Part shown: positions 1 through 8,408 of the stretch, piece by piece
How positions within the stretch are numbered: the stretch's first letter is position 1
Layout of the letters: every line of letters starts with the position of its first letter
Source: QYOJ01 sp964449285
Lineage (GTDB): Bacteria; Bacteroidota; Bacteroidia; Bacteroidales; FEN-979
Length of the DNA: 64,000 bases
Direction of reading: 5' to 3'
Assembly (NCBI GenBank): GCA_964449285.1
Contig: CAYUZX010000005.1
Location: forward strand, 12,645-76,644
Translations under genes and position numbers: made by a program
The notes under the pieces: generated by a model
Told to the model about the DNA's origin: nothing
What the model saw: only the letters and a program-made list of their open reading frames with translations
The model's database searches: none

Positions 1-407
1 GAGGCTTTCCGATAGGTATCATCATGGATTTCCAGATTCCATTGTACACGTGAAAAATTTATACGCCAGCTGGTGCCTGGTTCCGGAGCTGGATCTGAAT
101 GCCCTTCACCATGGAAAGCCCCCCAGGGGATAGCGATCTCTACCATCCAGGCGGAATCTTGGTCGGAAGGGTTGTTGAGCGTTCCTTCCAGCTTGACTGC
201 TGATTGAACTCCATTCAGGTTCCATTGAAGATTGTACTTGCCTCCATTCTTATACGATCTGGGCATAAACAGGTCCATCACTGTTCCCATGTAATCGTAG
301 AATTTAAATAATCTCAGTTTCCCATCAGTGATTAAACGTAGAAAAATATGATTATCTCCCCTGAAATCTGCACGGGAAGTATTCAGGGAGTTTCGAACGG
401 AAATCAT
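1..407 (-). CDS. CBM9-like carbohydrate-binding domain protein, C-terminal part only, runs off the window
   Basis: The minus-strand reading shows the end of a carbohydrate family 9 binding-like domain, with WMVEIAIPWGAF followed by WRINFSRVQWNLEIHDD. The frame is open up to a TGA at 501-503, and the only ATG in it is at 407; GTG and TTG codons lie further upstream. Family members normally carry about 100 more residues before the DN...DG block seen here at DNHIFLRLITDG. Immediately upstream is the stop of the M28 peptidase gene. So either the gene starts unusually late or its 5' part has been lost. Such domains occur in surface or periplasmic proteins that bind glycans, but no catalytic module is visible in this portion. 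The domain call is firm; whether the gene is functional is uncertain. Confidence 0.65.
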   Translation of the reverse strand, partial: MISVRNSLNTSRADFRGDNHIFLRLITDGKLRLFKFYDYMGTVMDLFMPRSYKNGGKYNLQWNLNGVQSAVKLEGTLNNPSDQDSAWMVEIAIPWGAFHGEGHSDPAPEPGTSWRINFSRVQWNLEIHDDTYRKA

Positions 408-496
408 TCTCACCGGGGTGAATTTGTATTCAAACCAATACTCCCTGGCTTGCTCCGGGAGTAATGTGTGAGATTGATTTTTTATACACCTTCGAT

Positions 497-2077
497 TCAA
501 TCAGATGATTCATTTTGCTCTTCAGGTTGAAGGTAGTAGCCTTCACGGGACAAGAGGTGATCGAGGCTGGCAACACCGTAAACAACGATGGCCGTTAATA
601 TTGCTGTATGTTCCTGGTATTCAGCAATGCTTTTGTTGTATAGATCCCGTTCGGTATGCCAGATCTCCCTGTAGCTGAAATCGTAGCCTTTTGGATCCCC
701 TGTGCTGAAAGTCATGGTGGGTACACCTTCCACAGCAAACGGACCACTGTCAGTTCCCCAGGCATGCTTCGGACGTTTCCGTGGTTCTCTTTTTTCCAAA
801 ACAAACGGAAAATTGGGATCGATGGAATTTATGGGTTTGCAGATTTTCTCCATATCGTCCCACATCGCTTCCGAAACGCTCATGCCTGTAGGGACAGTGG
901 GGCCCCCATCGCGGTTAAACATGTTGGATATCTTATTCAGGTCATCCCCGTTGCGCTTAATCCAGCTTTTTGAACCCAGCAGGCCAAACTCTTCACCTGC
1001 CCACAGGCAGACAAGGATTGTACGCTTTGGGGTTCCTTCTGCTTTCATAATCAGCCGTGCTGCCTCCATGGCAGGCGTTGCTCCTGACCCATCGTCCACA
1101 GCACCTGTAGCAACATCGTAAGAATCAAGGTGACCACCCATGATCACATATTCATCAGGATATTTTGTGCCTGGAATAACCCCGATCACGTTATGGTATT
1201 TCACAGGTCCCATCTTGAAATGATTCCTTATATCAAACTCCAGAAGGAAGTTTTGCCTCTCCTTCGCCATTTGTTCAATAATGGCATACTGGTGCTCATC
1301 TAACTTGATATCTGGGATGGTGGGCAGGGTTTCAAATGTCATGCTGTCGATGTTTTTCCGGTCATAAAGCACCCGGATGGGCACTGGTGTCGACTGAATG
1401 ATGCCTAGAATCCCTGCCTCTCTCATTTGACTGTAAAACAGGGCTGGTTCTTCAACATAAGAGGTCATCTCCTTTTCGGGGAGCGAATCTGCTTTTTCAC
1501 GGTTGTAGCGACGGATTTCATTATTTTTCTTTGCAATCTCTTCATTCAGTGCAATAATAGAGTCACGCCGATGGGCTCCCTTTTTAGAATAATCGATCGG
1601 GAACCCGTCACTCTCTCCTGTGATAAGGACCCATGCCCCCTTCAACTTTCCTTTCATCCTGTCAAACTGCTCTTGTGTTTTGGGCTCCAGTAACACATGC
1701 CCGGTTTGCACGCCTTTGGTCCCGGCGGTGTAAGAAGGTGTCGCAAAATGCAGATTCATGCCATTAACAGCTAACATTCGTCCAAACCATGGTCCCCGGT
1801 TGAAGCCGACGGGCAATTCTCCGGCTTCATCCATCATCACATCCATGCCCCACTCACGAAATTTATGGGCCGCCCATTCGGCTGCATTTTCATACGCATC
1901 GGAGCCAATTGGTCTGCCACCAAAGCGGTTGCAAAGAATATCGAGATGCTCCATGGTTCGGTTATCGGTTTTTCCGATCTCGATAATCTTCCTGACTACG
2001 TTATCGTTTTGGGGAAAGGATGACAGTGATGCCGCTAAAAACAACATCGTCCATGCTGATGTCATGAATCGTTTCAT
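497..2077 (-). CDS. M28 family zinc aminopeptidase/carboxypeptidase, exported
   Basis: This 526-residue protein begins with a signal peptide (hydrophobic stretch at about 8-20). The catalytic domain has the M28 metal ligands in order: GGHLDSYD (His316, Asp318), AVDDGSG (Asp328), the glutamate pair in WAGEEFGLLGS (Glu362-Glu363), NRDGGP (Asp390) and IWHTERD (His474). Residues 100-240 resemble a protease-associated (PA) insert. This arrangement is that of carboxypeptidase Q-like exopeptidases, which trim peptides outside the inner membrane using two zinc ions. It has no T9SS tail, so it is probably periplasmic. A weak -7-like TATCTTGC lies near 2121-2128. Family assignment is secure; the substrate is unknown. 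Confidence 0.93.
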   Translation of the reverse strand: MKRFMTSAWTMLFLAASLSSFPQNDNVVRKIIEIGKTDNRTMEHLDILCNRFGGRPIGSDAYENAAEWAAHKFREWGMDVMMDEAGELPVGFNRGPWFGRMLAVNGMNLHFATPSYTAGTKGVQTGHVLLEPKTQEQFDRMKGKLKGAWVLITGESDGFPIDYSKKGAHRRDSIIALNEEIAKKNNEIRRYNREKADSLPEKEMTSYVEEPALFYSQMREAGILGIIQSTPVPIRVLYDRKNIDSMTFETLPTIPDIKLDEHQYAIIEQMAKERQNFLLEFDIRNHFKMGPVKYHNVIGVIPGTKYPDEYVIMGGHLDSYDVATGAVDDGSGATPAMEAARLIMKAEGTPKRTILVCLWAGEEFGLLGSKSWIKRNGDDLNKISNMFNRDGGPTVPTGMSVSEAMWDDMEKICKPINSIDPNFPFVLEKREPRKRPKHAWGTDSGPFAVEGVPTMTFSTGDPKGYDFSYREIWHTERDLYNKSIAEYQEHTAILTAIVVYGVASLDHLLSREGYYLQPEEQNESSD

Positions 2078-2138
2078 AAAGAGATTACGCTTTAAGTAGT
2101 TTGCCTAATAATCGGAGTGCAAGATACAAATAGAATTG

Positions 2139-2702
2139 TTAAATTTCGCTGGCAGAAGGTGGCGTATTGGCAGGAGGAAGAGCAGTATCTGTATCTGAAT
2201 CAGGCGAAGGAACAGTTGCAGGAGGAATAGGAGGGGGCGGAGGACTCTTCTCCTTGAAAATTTTAACTCTTATTGCTGTAGGCCCCTTGTGTCCCATCTC
2301 AACTTCGAAGGAAACAACATTGCCCTCTTTAATATCTTCAAGTAAGTTATTTGCATGTACAAAAACACCTTGCTTCGTTTCTGAATCCTTGATAAACCCA
2401 AACCCTTTCGAATCATTAAAAAAGGAGACGATCCCTTTTCTGATTGGATCGTCGTTTTGTTCATTATCGCGTGTTGGGACACCAATCTCGATATCTTCTA
2501 ATTTAATATCTCTTTTTTTACTGGGATCAGGAGGGGTCGCAGTGATCATTCCATTTTCGTCAACATAAGCGATCATGTCATCCAGACTACCTGTCTTCTC
2601 GTTGTCTTTTCTGGCCAGCCTTTTCTTCTCTTTCTCTTTTCTCTTCTTCTCCTTTTTGTTTCTTACATCTTTTTTATTGAATGTCTCTTGCGATCTTCCC
2701 AT
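2139..2702 (-). CDS. Cold-shock domain protein with basic N-terminal and Pro-rich C-terminal extensions
   Basis: The protein is 187 residues if translation starts at the ATG at 2702, whose first residues (MGRSQETFNKK) match the usual start of Bacteroidota cold-shock proteins; a longer frame to 2762 would run through the promoter. Residues 10-40 are almost all Lys/Arg/Glu. The cold-shock domain lies at about 85-150 with RNP1 (KGFGFI) and RNP2 (VFVHANN). The tail is rich in Pro, Ser and Asp. Such proteins bind single-stranded RNA/DNA and act as RNA chaperones. It is divergently transcribed from the flavoprotein gene, and the two -7 boxes lie only 22 bp apart. Confidence 0.9.
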   Translation of the reverse strand: MGRSQETFNKKDVRNKKEKKRKEKEKKRLARKDNEKTGSLDDMIAYVDENGMITATPPDPSKKRDIKLEDIEIGVPTRDNEQNDDPIRKGIVSFFNDSKGFGFIKDSETKQGVFVHANNLLEDIKEGNVVSFEVEMGHKGPTAIRVKIFKEKSPPPPPIPPATVPSPDSDTDTALPPANTPPSASEI

Positions 2703-2718
2703 ATGATAATTTTGTTTA

Positions 2719-2726
2719 CAAAGGTA
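2719..2726 (-). promoter_or_regulatory. -7 element TACCTTTG for the cold-shock gene
   Basis: A perfect match to the Bacteroidota -7 consensus TAnnTTTG on the minus strand, about 16 bp before the ATG at 2702. It faces the equally perfect box at 2749-2756. Confidence 0.65.
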
Positions 2727-2748
2727 CGCTTTTATTTTCAGTAACAGG

Positions 2749-2756
2749 TACCTTTG
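2749..2756 (+). promoter_or_regulatory. -7 element TACCTTTG for the flavoprotein gene
   Basis: A perfect TAnnTTTG box ending only 6 bp before the ATG at 2763, so the transcript would have almost no leader. The upstream in-frame TTG at 2754 lies inside this box and cannot be the start if the box is used. Confidence 0.6.
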
Positions 2757-2762
2757 CATCAC

Positions 2763-4013
2763 ATGGGTAGTTTCGATGTAATCGTAGTAGGAGCCGGACC
2801 GGCCGGTTTAATGGCAGCAGGCAGGGCTGCAGAGCTGGGCGGGAAGGTGTTGGTACTGGAGAAAATGCGGCAGGAAGGCCGTAAACTGTTGATTACCGGG
2901 AAGGGAAGGTGCAACATAACAAACGATGATACCATTGGCGACTTCATCACGCATGTTCACCCCAATGGCCGCTTTTTGCGCAATTCTTTTTCGCAATTCT
3001 TTTCGAAAGAGATAATAGAGCTGCTTCATAAATTCGGTGTTGAGTCGACACTTGAACGTGGTGGACGCTATTTTCCAGCCAGCAACAAATCCGCAGATGT
3101 GTTACATGCCCTGCTGAGATGGGTCAAGGAAATGAAAGTAGAGATACGTTGCGGCTATCGGGTTGAGAAATTGATCGTTGAGAATAACGCCATCCAGGGA
3201 CTTCAGGCAAACGGACAAAAATTTGAGGCCCGTAGTGTCATCCTCGCGACTGGGGGCAACTCCTATCCGGCCACTGGCTCCAATGGAGAGGGTTACCAGC
3301 TGGCCAGAGAAGTGGGGCACTCCATAGAAAACGTCAGGCCCGCACTTGTACCATTGGAAACTGAGGGTACCATCGCACAGAAACTGCAAGGACTTAACCT
3401 GAAGAATGTAAAAGCTGTTGTATGGGTTAATGAGAAAAAAGTGGGTGAAGACTTTGGTGAAATGATCTTCACACACTTTGGCCTATCAGGGCCCATTATC
3501 CTGACTCTGAGCAGGTTGGTTGTAGATGAACTGCGCAAAAATAACAATGTAGAGATCACCGTTGACCTGAAACCTGCCCTCGATGAGCAAAAACTTGATA
3601 ATCGTTTGCTTCGCGACCTGGATGAGCACGGTAAAAAAAGGATTAACAATGTTTTTCGCTACTGGTTACCGGCGACAATGGTTCCCGTTTTCATTGATCT
3701 TTTAGGATTTGATCCTGAAAAAGAGTGTCATCAGGTCTCATCAAAGGAACGAAAACAGATCCGGCATCTCCTGAAGAATTTACGCTTCAGGATAATCAAT
3801 CATCGCTCCTTTAAAGAGGCTATCATCACAGCAGGAGGTATCCCTACGGCTGAAATTTCGTCAAAAACAATGGAGTCGAAATTGATATCGGGTCTCTATT
3901 TTGCCGGGGAGATGATTGACCTGGATGCTGATACAGGTGGCTATAACCTGCAGATCTCCTATTCAACAGGATGGCTGGCTGGTAACTCATGCATGAAACT
4001 GTTTAAGCCATGA
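2763..4013 (+). CDS. HI0933/YhiN-family FAD-dependent oxidoreductase
   Basis: A 416-residue flavoprotein with an N-terminal dinucleotide-binding fold (VVGAGPAGLMAAG at about 7-19, then LVLEK), the family block TGKGRCNITN near 45-55, GGNSYPATGSNGEGYQLA near 165 and the C-terminal GGYNLQISYSTGWLAG that closes the FAD site. This is the HI0933-like family, sometimes annotated as aminoacetone oxidase-like; the true substrate of most members is unknown. ATG 2763 is preferred over an upstream TTG that lies within the -7 box. It overlaps the next gene by 4 bp (ATGA), so the two are co-transcribed. Confidence 0.9.
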   Translation: MGSFDVIVVGAGPAGLMAAGRAAELGGKVLVLEKMRQEGRKLLITGKGRCNITNDDTIGDFITHVHPNGRFLRNSFSQFFSKEIIELLHKFGVESTLERGGRYFPASNKSADVLHALLRWVKEMKVEIRCGYRVEKLIVENNAIQGLQANGQKFEARSVILATGGNSYPATGSNGEGYQLAREVGHSIENVRPALVPLETEGTIAQKLQGLNLKNVKAVVWVNEKKVGEDFGEMIFTHFGLSGPIILTLSRLVVDELRKNNNVEITVDLKPALDEQKLDNRLLRDLDEHGKKRINNVFRYWLPATMVPVFIDLLGFDPEKECHQVSSKERKQIRHLLKNLRFRIINHRSFKEAIITAGGIPTAEISSKTMESKLISGLYFAGEMIDLDADTGGYNLQISYSTGWLAGNSCMKLFKP

Positions 4014-4750
4014 AAACGATTTTGAGCTATCTCCTTACTCCAATATTTCATCTGTACTTCTTGATGATGTTACTTGTATTTCATCCTGTCCAGGTCATCG
4101 CACTCCAGCTATTTGGTGATCCGGCACGAAAAAAGGCGGTTGATATCCTGAACCTTTGTCTGATGAACGGTCTATACCTGTTGGGTTGCAGGATTACCTT
4201 CACGGGATTTGAAAAGATTCCTGAAAACAGGCCGATTATCATCATTTCAAATCATCAGAGCATGTATGATATCCCATCTGTCATCTGGGGATTCAGGAAA
4301 TACTATCCCAAATTCATCTCCAAGATTGAACTCTCCAGAAATTTGCCCAGTATTTCACATAACCTGAAGCATGGGAAATCGGCATTAATTGACCGGAGCA
4401 GCGGAACCCAGGCTGTGAAGGAGATACTTAAGCTTGGCCGGCTGATCCAGGAAAATAACTATGCAGCCTGTATCTTTCCGGAAGGGACACGAAGCAAGAC
4501 AGGGCAAGTGAAGAAATTTAAGTCGGCTGGAATCAATACACTGCTACGTGCTGCCCCGTCGGCAGTAATTGTCCCTTTTGTGATTGATGGTCATTGCCAG
4601 TTGCTGCAACGGGGTTATTTCCCGATGAATTTCGGTCAAAAGATCACTTACACGGTTTTAGATCCGGTTGAACCAGAAGGTGTGTTGATCGAAGAGCTGG
4701 TGACCCGGGTGCAAGAGTCTATAGTGAGTTTGTTGAAACGGTATAATTGA
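4010..4750 (+). CDS. plsC: 1-acyl-sn-glycerol-3-phosphate acyltransferase
   Basis: This 246-residue protein makes phosphatidic acid by acylating lysophosphatidic acid at the inner membrane. Motif I is NHQSMYD (the HX4D catalytic pair, around residues 83-88) and motif III is FPEGTRSKTG (around 157-166). A hydrophobic N-terminal segment (about 4-32) anchors it in the membrane. Length is typical of the family. Its start overlaps the stop of the flavoprotein gene. The symbol is given by family; this may be one of several paralogues in the genome. Confidence 0.88.
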   Translation: MKTILSYLLTPIFHLYFLMMLLVFHPVQVIALQLFGDPARKKAVDILNLCLMNGLYLLGCRITFTGFEKIPENRPIIIISNHQSMYDIPSVIWGFRKYYPKFISKIELSRNLPSISHNLKHGKSALIDRSSGTQAVKEILKLGRLIQENNYAACIFPEGTRSKTGQVKKFKSAGINTLLRAAPSAVIVPFVIDGHCQLLQRGYFPMNFGQKITYTVLDPVEPEGVLIEELVTRVQESIVSLLKRYN

Positions 4751-4815
4751 AGCAGGGACTCCTCTGAATTGATGGACTAAACTAATTAATGTAATTTGGA
4801 TTAAGTAAAAAAATA

Positions 4816-4823
4816 TAATTTTG
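4816..4823 (+). promoter_or_regulatory. -7 element TAATTTTG before the DUF2092-like gene
   Basis: Matches TAnnTTTG, 24 bp before the ATG at 4848, in an AT-rich 97-bp gap between genes. Confidence 0.55.
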
Positions 4824-4847
4824 TAAAACGCATTAAAAATTTAACGG

Positions 4848-5570
4848 ATGAAAAATCTTTTTTTAAGCCTTTTTTTGTCAATCGTCTCTCTGGGGTTGCT
4901 TGCCCAGGAACTCAAAACAGATGAAGGGGCTGTCATGATTCTTGATCGAATGAGTGATGTCATCGGTGATCTGAATTCATGCAGTTTTACATTGACCTCT
5001 TCTGTAGATGTAACCGATCATGATTTTGGAGTTATAAAGTCGAATGGGATCTCGGATGTTTTTCTGGCAGGTCCCAACAAAATGAACGTCCAGTTAAATG
5101 GTGATAAAGGCCATCGTGGTTTTTGGTACAACGGCAGCCAGTTTGCTTATTATTCATACGATGAAAATAACTATGCCATGGTTGAAACTCCGCCAACAAT
5201 TATGGAAACGATTGATTATATGAATGATAGTTATGGTATTGAATTTCCAGCTGCCGATTTCTTTTACCCCACATTCACTGATGATATACTGAAAAATTTT
5301 TCTGAACTCAGATACCTTGGAGAAAAACGTGTCAATGGACAACCATGTTTTCACATCCTGGCAGCTAACAATAGCATGCGTGTCCAGATATGGGTGTCGG
5401 AGGATTCGTTTAACCTGCCTGTAAAGTTCGTGATTAACTACAACGATGAGAACCACATGCAATATGAGGCTTCTTTTTCGAACTGGCAGATAAACCCGGT
5501 ACTTCCAATGGCAATGTTCGAATTTTCACCTCCTCCTGAAGCTGCTGAGATCACCATCCTTTCCAAATAA
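4848..5570 (+). CDS. DUF2092-like exported protein (LolA/LppX-type fold expected)
   Basis: The 240-residue product has a signal peptide (about 1-19, ending LLAQ) and a body rich in beta strands with the pattern of DUF2092 proteins: an early MSDVIGDLNSCSF segment, then NKMNVQLNGDKGHRGFWYNG and RYLGEKRVNGQPCFHIL. Proteins of this class resemble the LolA lipoprotein-carrier fold, so a lipid- or lipoprotein-binding periplasmic role is plausible but not shown. It is followed after 14 bp by a second exported protein, suggesting an operon. Confidence 0.7.
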   Translation: MKNLFLSLFLSIVSLGLLAQELKTDEGAVMILDRMSDVIGDLNSCSFTLTSSVDVTDHDFGVIKSNGISDVFLAGPNKMNVQLNGDKGHRGFWYNGSQFAYYSYDENNYAMVETPPTIMETIDYMNDSYGIEFPAADFFYPTFTDDILKNFSELRYLGEKRVNGQPCFHILAANNSMRVQIWVSEDSFNLPVKFVINYNDENHMQYEASFSNWQINPVLPMAMFEFSPPPEAAEITILSK

Positions 5571-5584
5571 AATAATTAGAAATC

Positions 5585-6550
5585 ATGACTGATATAAATA
5601 GAAAATTAGGAAAGCTTTTTGCATTGGTATTATTCATTGGAATGTTTTTACCTCTTCCATTAACTGCTCAGCGGATGGGGCACCGGCCTGCCGGTGGAAG
5701 AGGAGGTTCATCCATATCGCGACCATCAGGCTCTTCAATGTCCCGGCCTTCAAATTACAACGTTTCGAGACCAGACGGCAGGACTCCCAGCAGGTCAATA
5801 AATGGCGGTAGCCAGCGTCCGGCAACACGTGAAGTTGGAAAACCAACCGGGGCAGGTGGGAGCCGGGGAGTTTTGCCTGATAAAGGGACCGAAAATAAGG
5901 GAGGTTCAACTAATATCAAAAATAGTGTAGACAAAAGTAGCGGCAATAAGCCGAATATTGATAAGAGTAACAAGAATGTAATGGTTAAGAATACTCGCAA
6001 TGTGGTAGTCAGGCCTGCTCCAAGGCCATATCCCAAGCCTCCATTTACATATGGCGGCTATCGCTACAATTGTTATCATCCATATCACTATCACCCCTAT
6101 CATCCTTTCTATTGGGGTCCAGCTTTCCACCCATTTGGATTTTTTGTTGCGTCGATGGCTGTAACTGCAATGATCATCACGGTTGCAAATCAGAAATATT
6201 ATTACGACCAGGGTGTTTATTACGTTGCATCGAATGGAGGCTATACTGTTGTTGAGGCACCAGTTGGTGCTAGCGTTCCTCAATTACCTCCTGGTTCTCA
6301 AACCGTAGTTGTGAACGAAACCACAAACAACTACTACTATGGTGGAACCTATTATGAAAAAACAGGCGATAATTATTCCGTGGTGCCTCCAACCGCAGGA
6401 ACTGTTGTTGAAAACCTGCCTGATGGAGGGAAAGAGGTAAAAATTAGCAATGTGACTTATGTGCAGGTTGGAGATACCTATTACCAGCCAATGGAGCAAG
6501 ACGGCAAGAGCATGTATGAGGTGGTGGATGTGCAAGTCGATGTTAAATGA
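5585..6550 (+). CDS. DUF6515-like exported protein with Arg/Ser/Gly-rich N-terminal region and Tyr-rich repeats
   Basis: A 321-residue secreted protein with a signal peptide (hydrophobic 10-28, ending LTAQ). Residues 30-140 are low complexity (Arg, Ser, Gly, Pro, Asn). A His/Tyr/Pro-rich segment (about 160-180) precedes a hydrophobic stretch FGFFVASMAVTAMIITVA (about 184-201). After it come repeated short units of the type YYYDQGVYYVASNGGYTVVEAP followed by LPPGSQTVVV, the pattern I associate with DUF6515 proteins. Function unknown; probably an envelope component made together with the DUF2092-like protein upstream. Confidence 0.6.
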   Translation: MTDINRKLGKLFALVLFIGMFLPLPLTAQRMGHRPAGGRGGSSISRPSGSSMSRPSNYNVSRPDGRTPSRSINGGSQRPATREVGKPTGAGGSRGVLPDKGTENKGGSTNIKNSVDKSSGNKPNIDKSNKNVMVKNTRNVVVRPAPRPYPKPPFTYGGYRYNCYHPYHYHPYHPFYWGPAFHPFGFFVASMAVTAMIITVANQKYYYDQGVYYVASNGGYTVVEAPVGASVPQLPPGSQTVVVNETTNNYYYGGTYYEKTGDNYSVVPPTAGTVVENLPDGGKEVKISNVTYVQVGDTYYQPMEQDGKSMYEVVDVQVDVK

Positions 6551-6575
6551 ATCGTATTTTCTTTCGTATATTTCA

Positions 6576-6583
6576 TATCTTTG
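6576..6583 (+). promoter_or_regulatory. -7 element TATCTTTG before the Gly/Tyr-rich lipoprotein
   Basis: TAnnTTTG match 27 bp before the ATG at 6610, inside the 59-bp gap after the DUF6515-like gene. Confidence 0.55.
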
Positions 6584-6609
6584 TCCTGAAAACATAAAAA
6601 CAAAACCCC

Positions 6610-7302
6610 ATGAGCGCAAGAAGAATTTATTTTGGCCTTTTGGCAGTCGTGACTGCTTTTGTAATCACTTCCTGCGGTTCTCCTGTCACCATGACAAGTT
6701 GGAAGAACCCAGCAGTTAATACGCAAATATCGAATGTTGTTGTCATGCCATTATTTGACAAACTTGAATATGTGAAACCGTTTGAACAGTCAATGGACAC
6801 TTATTTCAATACGATGGGATTGAAAGCCATTGGTTCACTCGATTTTCTGAATCCAAGTGTTAAATACACCATTGATGAAATCAAGCAGAAATGCGACAGT
6901 GTCGGCGCTGATGCAATACTTGTGTTCACATATACTGGTACAGATAAATCACAAAACTACGTCCCTCCAACTACTTATGTTACTGGCGGCTTTGGTGGTT
7001 ACTGGGGTGGTGGTTACTGGGGTGGCGGGTACTATGGTGGCGGCTATGGTGGCGGCTACTATGGCGGACCTGGATATTACGGTGGAGCAGCAGTAACAAC
7101 AGGCGGATACTGGACAACTACATCAGTTGTAAATTTGAAGTCAAGCTTGTATACCAAGGCGTCAAAAGATGCTATTTGGACGGCAGATATCTCTGTTACG
7201 GATCCGAACTATGTTGATCAGTCTGCAACGACGATTGCAAAAGATATTTTTACTGATTGGCAGCAGAAGAACCTATTGAAATTCCCCCCTACGAAAAAGT
7301 AA
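6610..7302 (+). CDS. Lipoprotein, DUF4136-like, with a Gly/Tyr-rich central insert
   Basis: This 230-residue protein has a lipoprotein signal (VITSC, Cys at about 21). The following WKNPAVN...NVVVMPLFDK and the DAILVFTY strand resemble the DUF4136/lipoprotein group that folds near the outer membrane. At about residues 125-162 the chain is interrupted by some forty residues made almost only of Gly, Tyr and Trp (repeats of YWGGG and YYGGG). The sequence then resumes with LYTKASKDAIWTADI. The insert may be a surface-exposed flexible loop. Function unknown. Confidence 0.65.
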   Translation: MSARRIYFGLLAVVTAFVITSCGSPVTMTSWKNPAVNTQISNVVVMPLFDKLEYVKPFEQSMDTYFNTMGLKAIGSLDFLNPSVKYTIDEIKQKCDSVGADAILVFTYTGTDKSQNYVPPTTYVTGGFGGYWGGGYWGGGYYGGGYGGGYYGGPGYYGGAAVTTGGYWTTTSVVNLKSSLYTKASKDAIWTADISVTDPNYVDQSATTIAKDIFTDWQQKNLLKFPPTKK

Positions 7303-7641
7303 TTTTTTTGTAGGACAACTTTCTCCATATTTTTTCTAAGGGACCCTGGTCGTAAAACCTAAACCAGATCGAACTTAAGACTACCTGGAATGCATACACA
7401 CAGATTCCTATCAGGACAACTGTAGTAACTTGTGTTTGGCCAAATAATCCGAAACCCCAGCCATAGAAAATAATGGATAATAGGTAACTGCTTGCTACAA
7501 AAAGACTTTGGTAATTGACTGTTTTTTCGAATCCAAAATAAGAGACAGCACCAATAGTTGCAATAACAATTAGTACAATGTAAGAATATCAATACTAGAA
7601 ATTCGTTCCTTGGTACTTACTGGCTTTACACAATCATTCAT
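7289..7641 (-). pseudogene. DUF418 family membrane protein, internally deleted remnant
   Basis: Starting from ATG 7641 on the minus strand, the first about 20 residues (including TKERISSIDIL) match the N-terminus of DUF418 proteins, which begin with R-I-x-S-x-D-x-L-R-G. The frame then stops at TAA around 7573-7575. A second minus-strand frame, open from 7588 to a TAG at 7289-7291, encodes the family's C-terminal part: a hydrophobic stretch with YGWGFGLFG, then VYAFQVVLSSIWFRFY and the signature QGPLEKIWRKLSY. Intact members are roughly 350-400 residues, so around 270 residues are missing between the two ends and the junction is out of frame. It overlaps the 3' end of the lipoprotein gene by a few codons. 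Confidence 0.75.
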
Positions 7642-7653
7642 TGGTGTAAATTA

Positions 7654-8388
7654 TTATTTTCTCCTCTCCTCCATTGAGATTGCAACGGATAGAATAACCC
7701 CTAAAATGATGCTATACAATGCTGCAACCAATATCCGCCACTCTCCAGGTAGCATAAAGTTGAGCGTTTGAGCGGGAATCCACCATAACGGTATGGTCTT
7801 GCTGATCACAAAACCCCACATTGTTGTCCAATCGAGGGTCTGAAATTGATATCGAATTCGGATTGGCGTGAAAAAACCTCCCAGCGTGCCCCCTGTAGCC
7901 TGAATGTGCATGTCAGTGATACGGTGGGAAATCATGAACACAGGAGCAAAAAACAAATTCAGGGTGACACTTGTAGTAAAAGCAGTCAGTAACTTCAACC
8001 AAGAGAATCCAGGCTCCCGTAAAACATCAGATGCATCTTGCATAGGGAAGTGAACACCCATTTCCTGCATCATGAGTGGAGTCCCCTCAGCAAAGATCAC
8101 AAAAGCCATCTTGATCGTAACGCCCAGAAATCCCCAAACCAACGCCCTGGGCAAAATACCAAACCCCGGCTGAATATACCTACCTGTTCTGATCCGCAAC
8201 CCGATGCACTCGCCAAACGTGGCCAGAATGGCAAACTTCATAAACGCCATTACATAACCGTGCGCTGCATTCAAGCTCCGGTACGCCTCATATACAGCAG
8301 GAAACAAAAAAAATGGCAACAAAATGATTATGATAGCACAAACTACGACAACATCCTGGAACCTTAAAGAAAATCGCGTGCTATTCAT
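7654..8388 (-). CDS. Polytopic membrane protein, possibly Mpv17/PMP22-like
   Basis: The 244-residue product has about five hydrophobic segments (near 12-32, 45-58, 82-100, 128-152 and 185-240). The C-terminal block KTIPLWWIPAQTLNFMLPGE followed by WRILVAALYS is reminiscent of the Mpv17/PMP22 signature (W-x-x-P-x-Q-x-x-N-F, then an arginine). The assignment rests on this block only and is an inference. Mpv17-like proteins are small channel-type membrane proteins, and bacterial members have no established role. It shares its strand with the DUF418 remnant downstream and the kelch gene upstream. Confidence 0.5.
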   Translation of the reverse strand: MNSTRFSLRFQDVVVVCAIIIILLPFFLFPAVYEAYRSLNAAHGYVMAFMKFAILATFGECIGLRIRTGRYIQPGFGILPRALVWGFLGVTIKMAFVIFAEGTPLMMQEMGVHFPMQDASDVLREPGFSWLKLLTAFTTSVTLNLFFAPVFMISHRITDMHIQATGGTLGGFFTPIRIRYQFQTLDWTTMWGFVISKTIPLWWIPAQTLNFMLPGEWRILVAALYSIILGVILSVAISMEERRK

Positions 8389-8408
8389 GACTTGGGGAAT
8401 TTTACTTC

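Noticed and set aside
7359..7592. 77-codon minus-strand frame rich in Cys and Trp
   Set aside because: Reads the DUF418 remnant in the wrong frame; the neighbouring frame gives the family signature instead.
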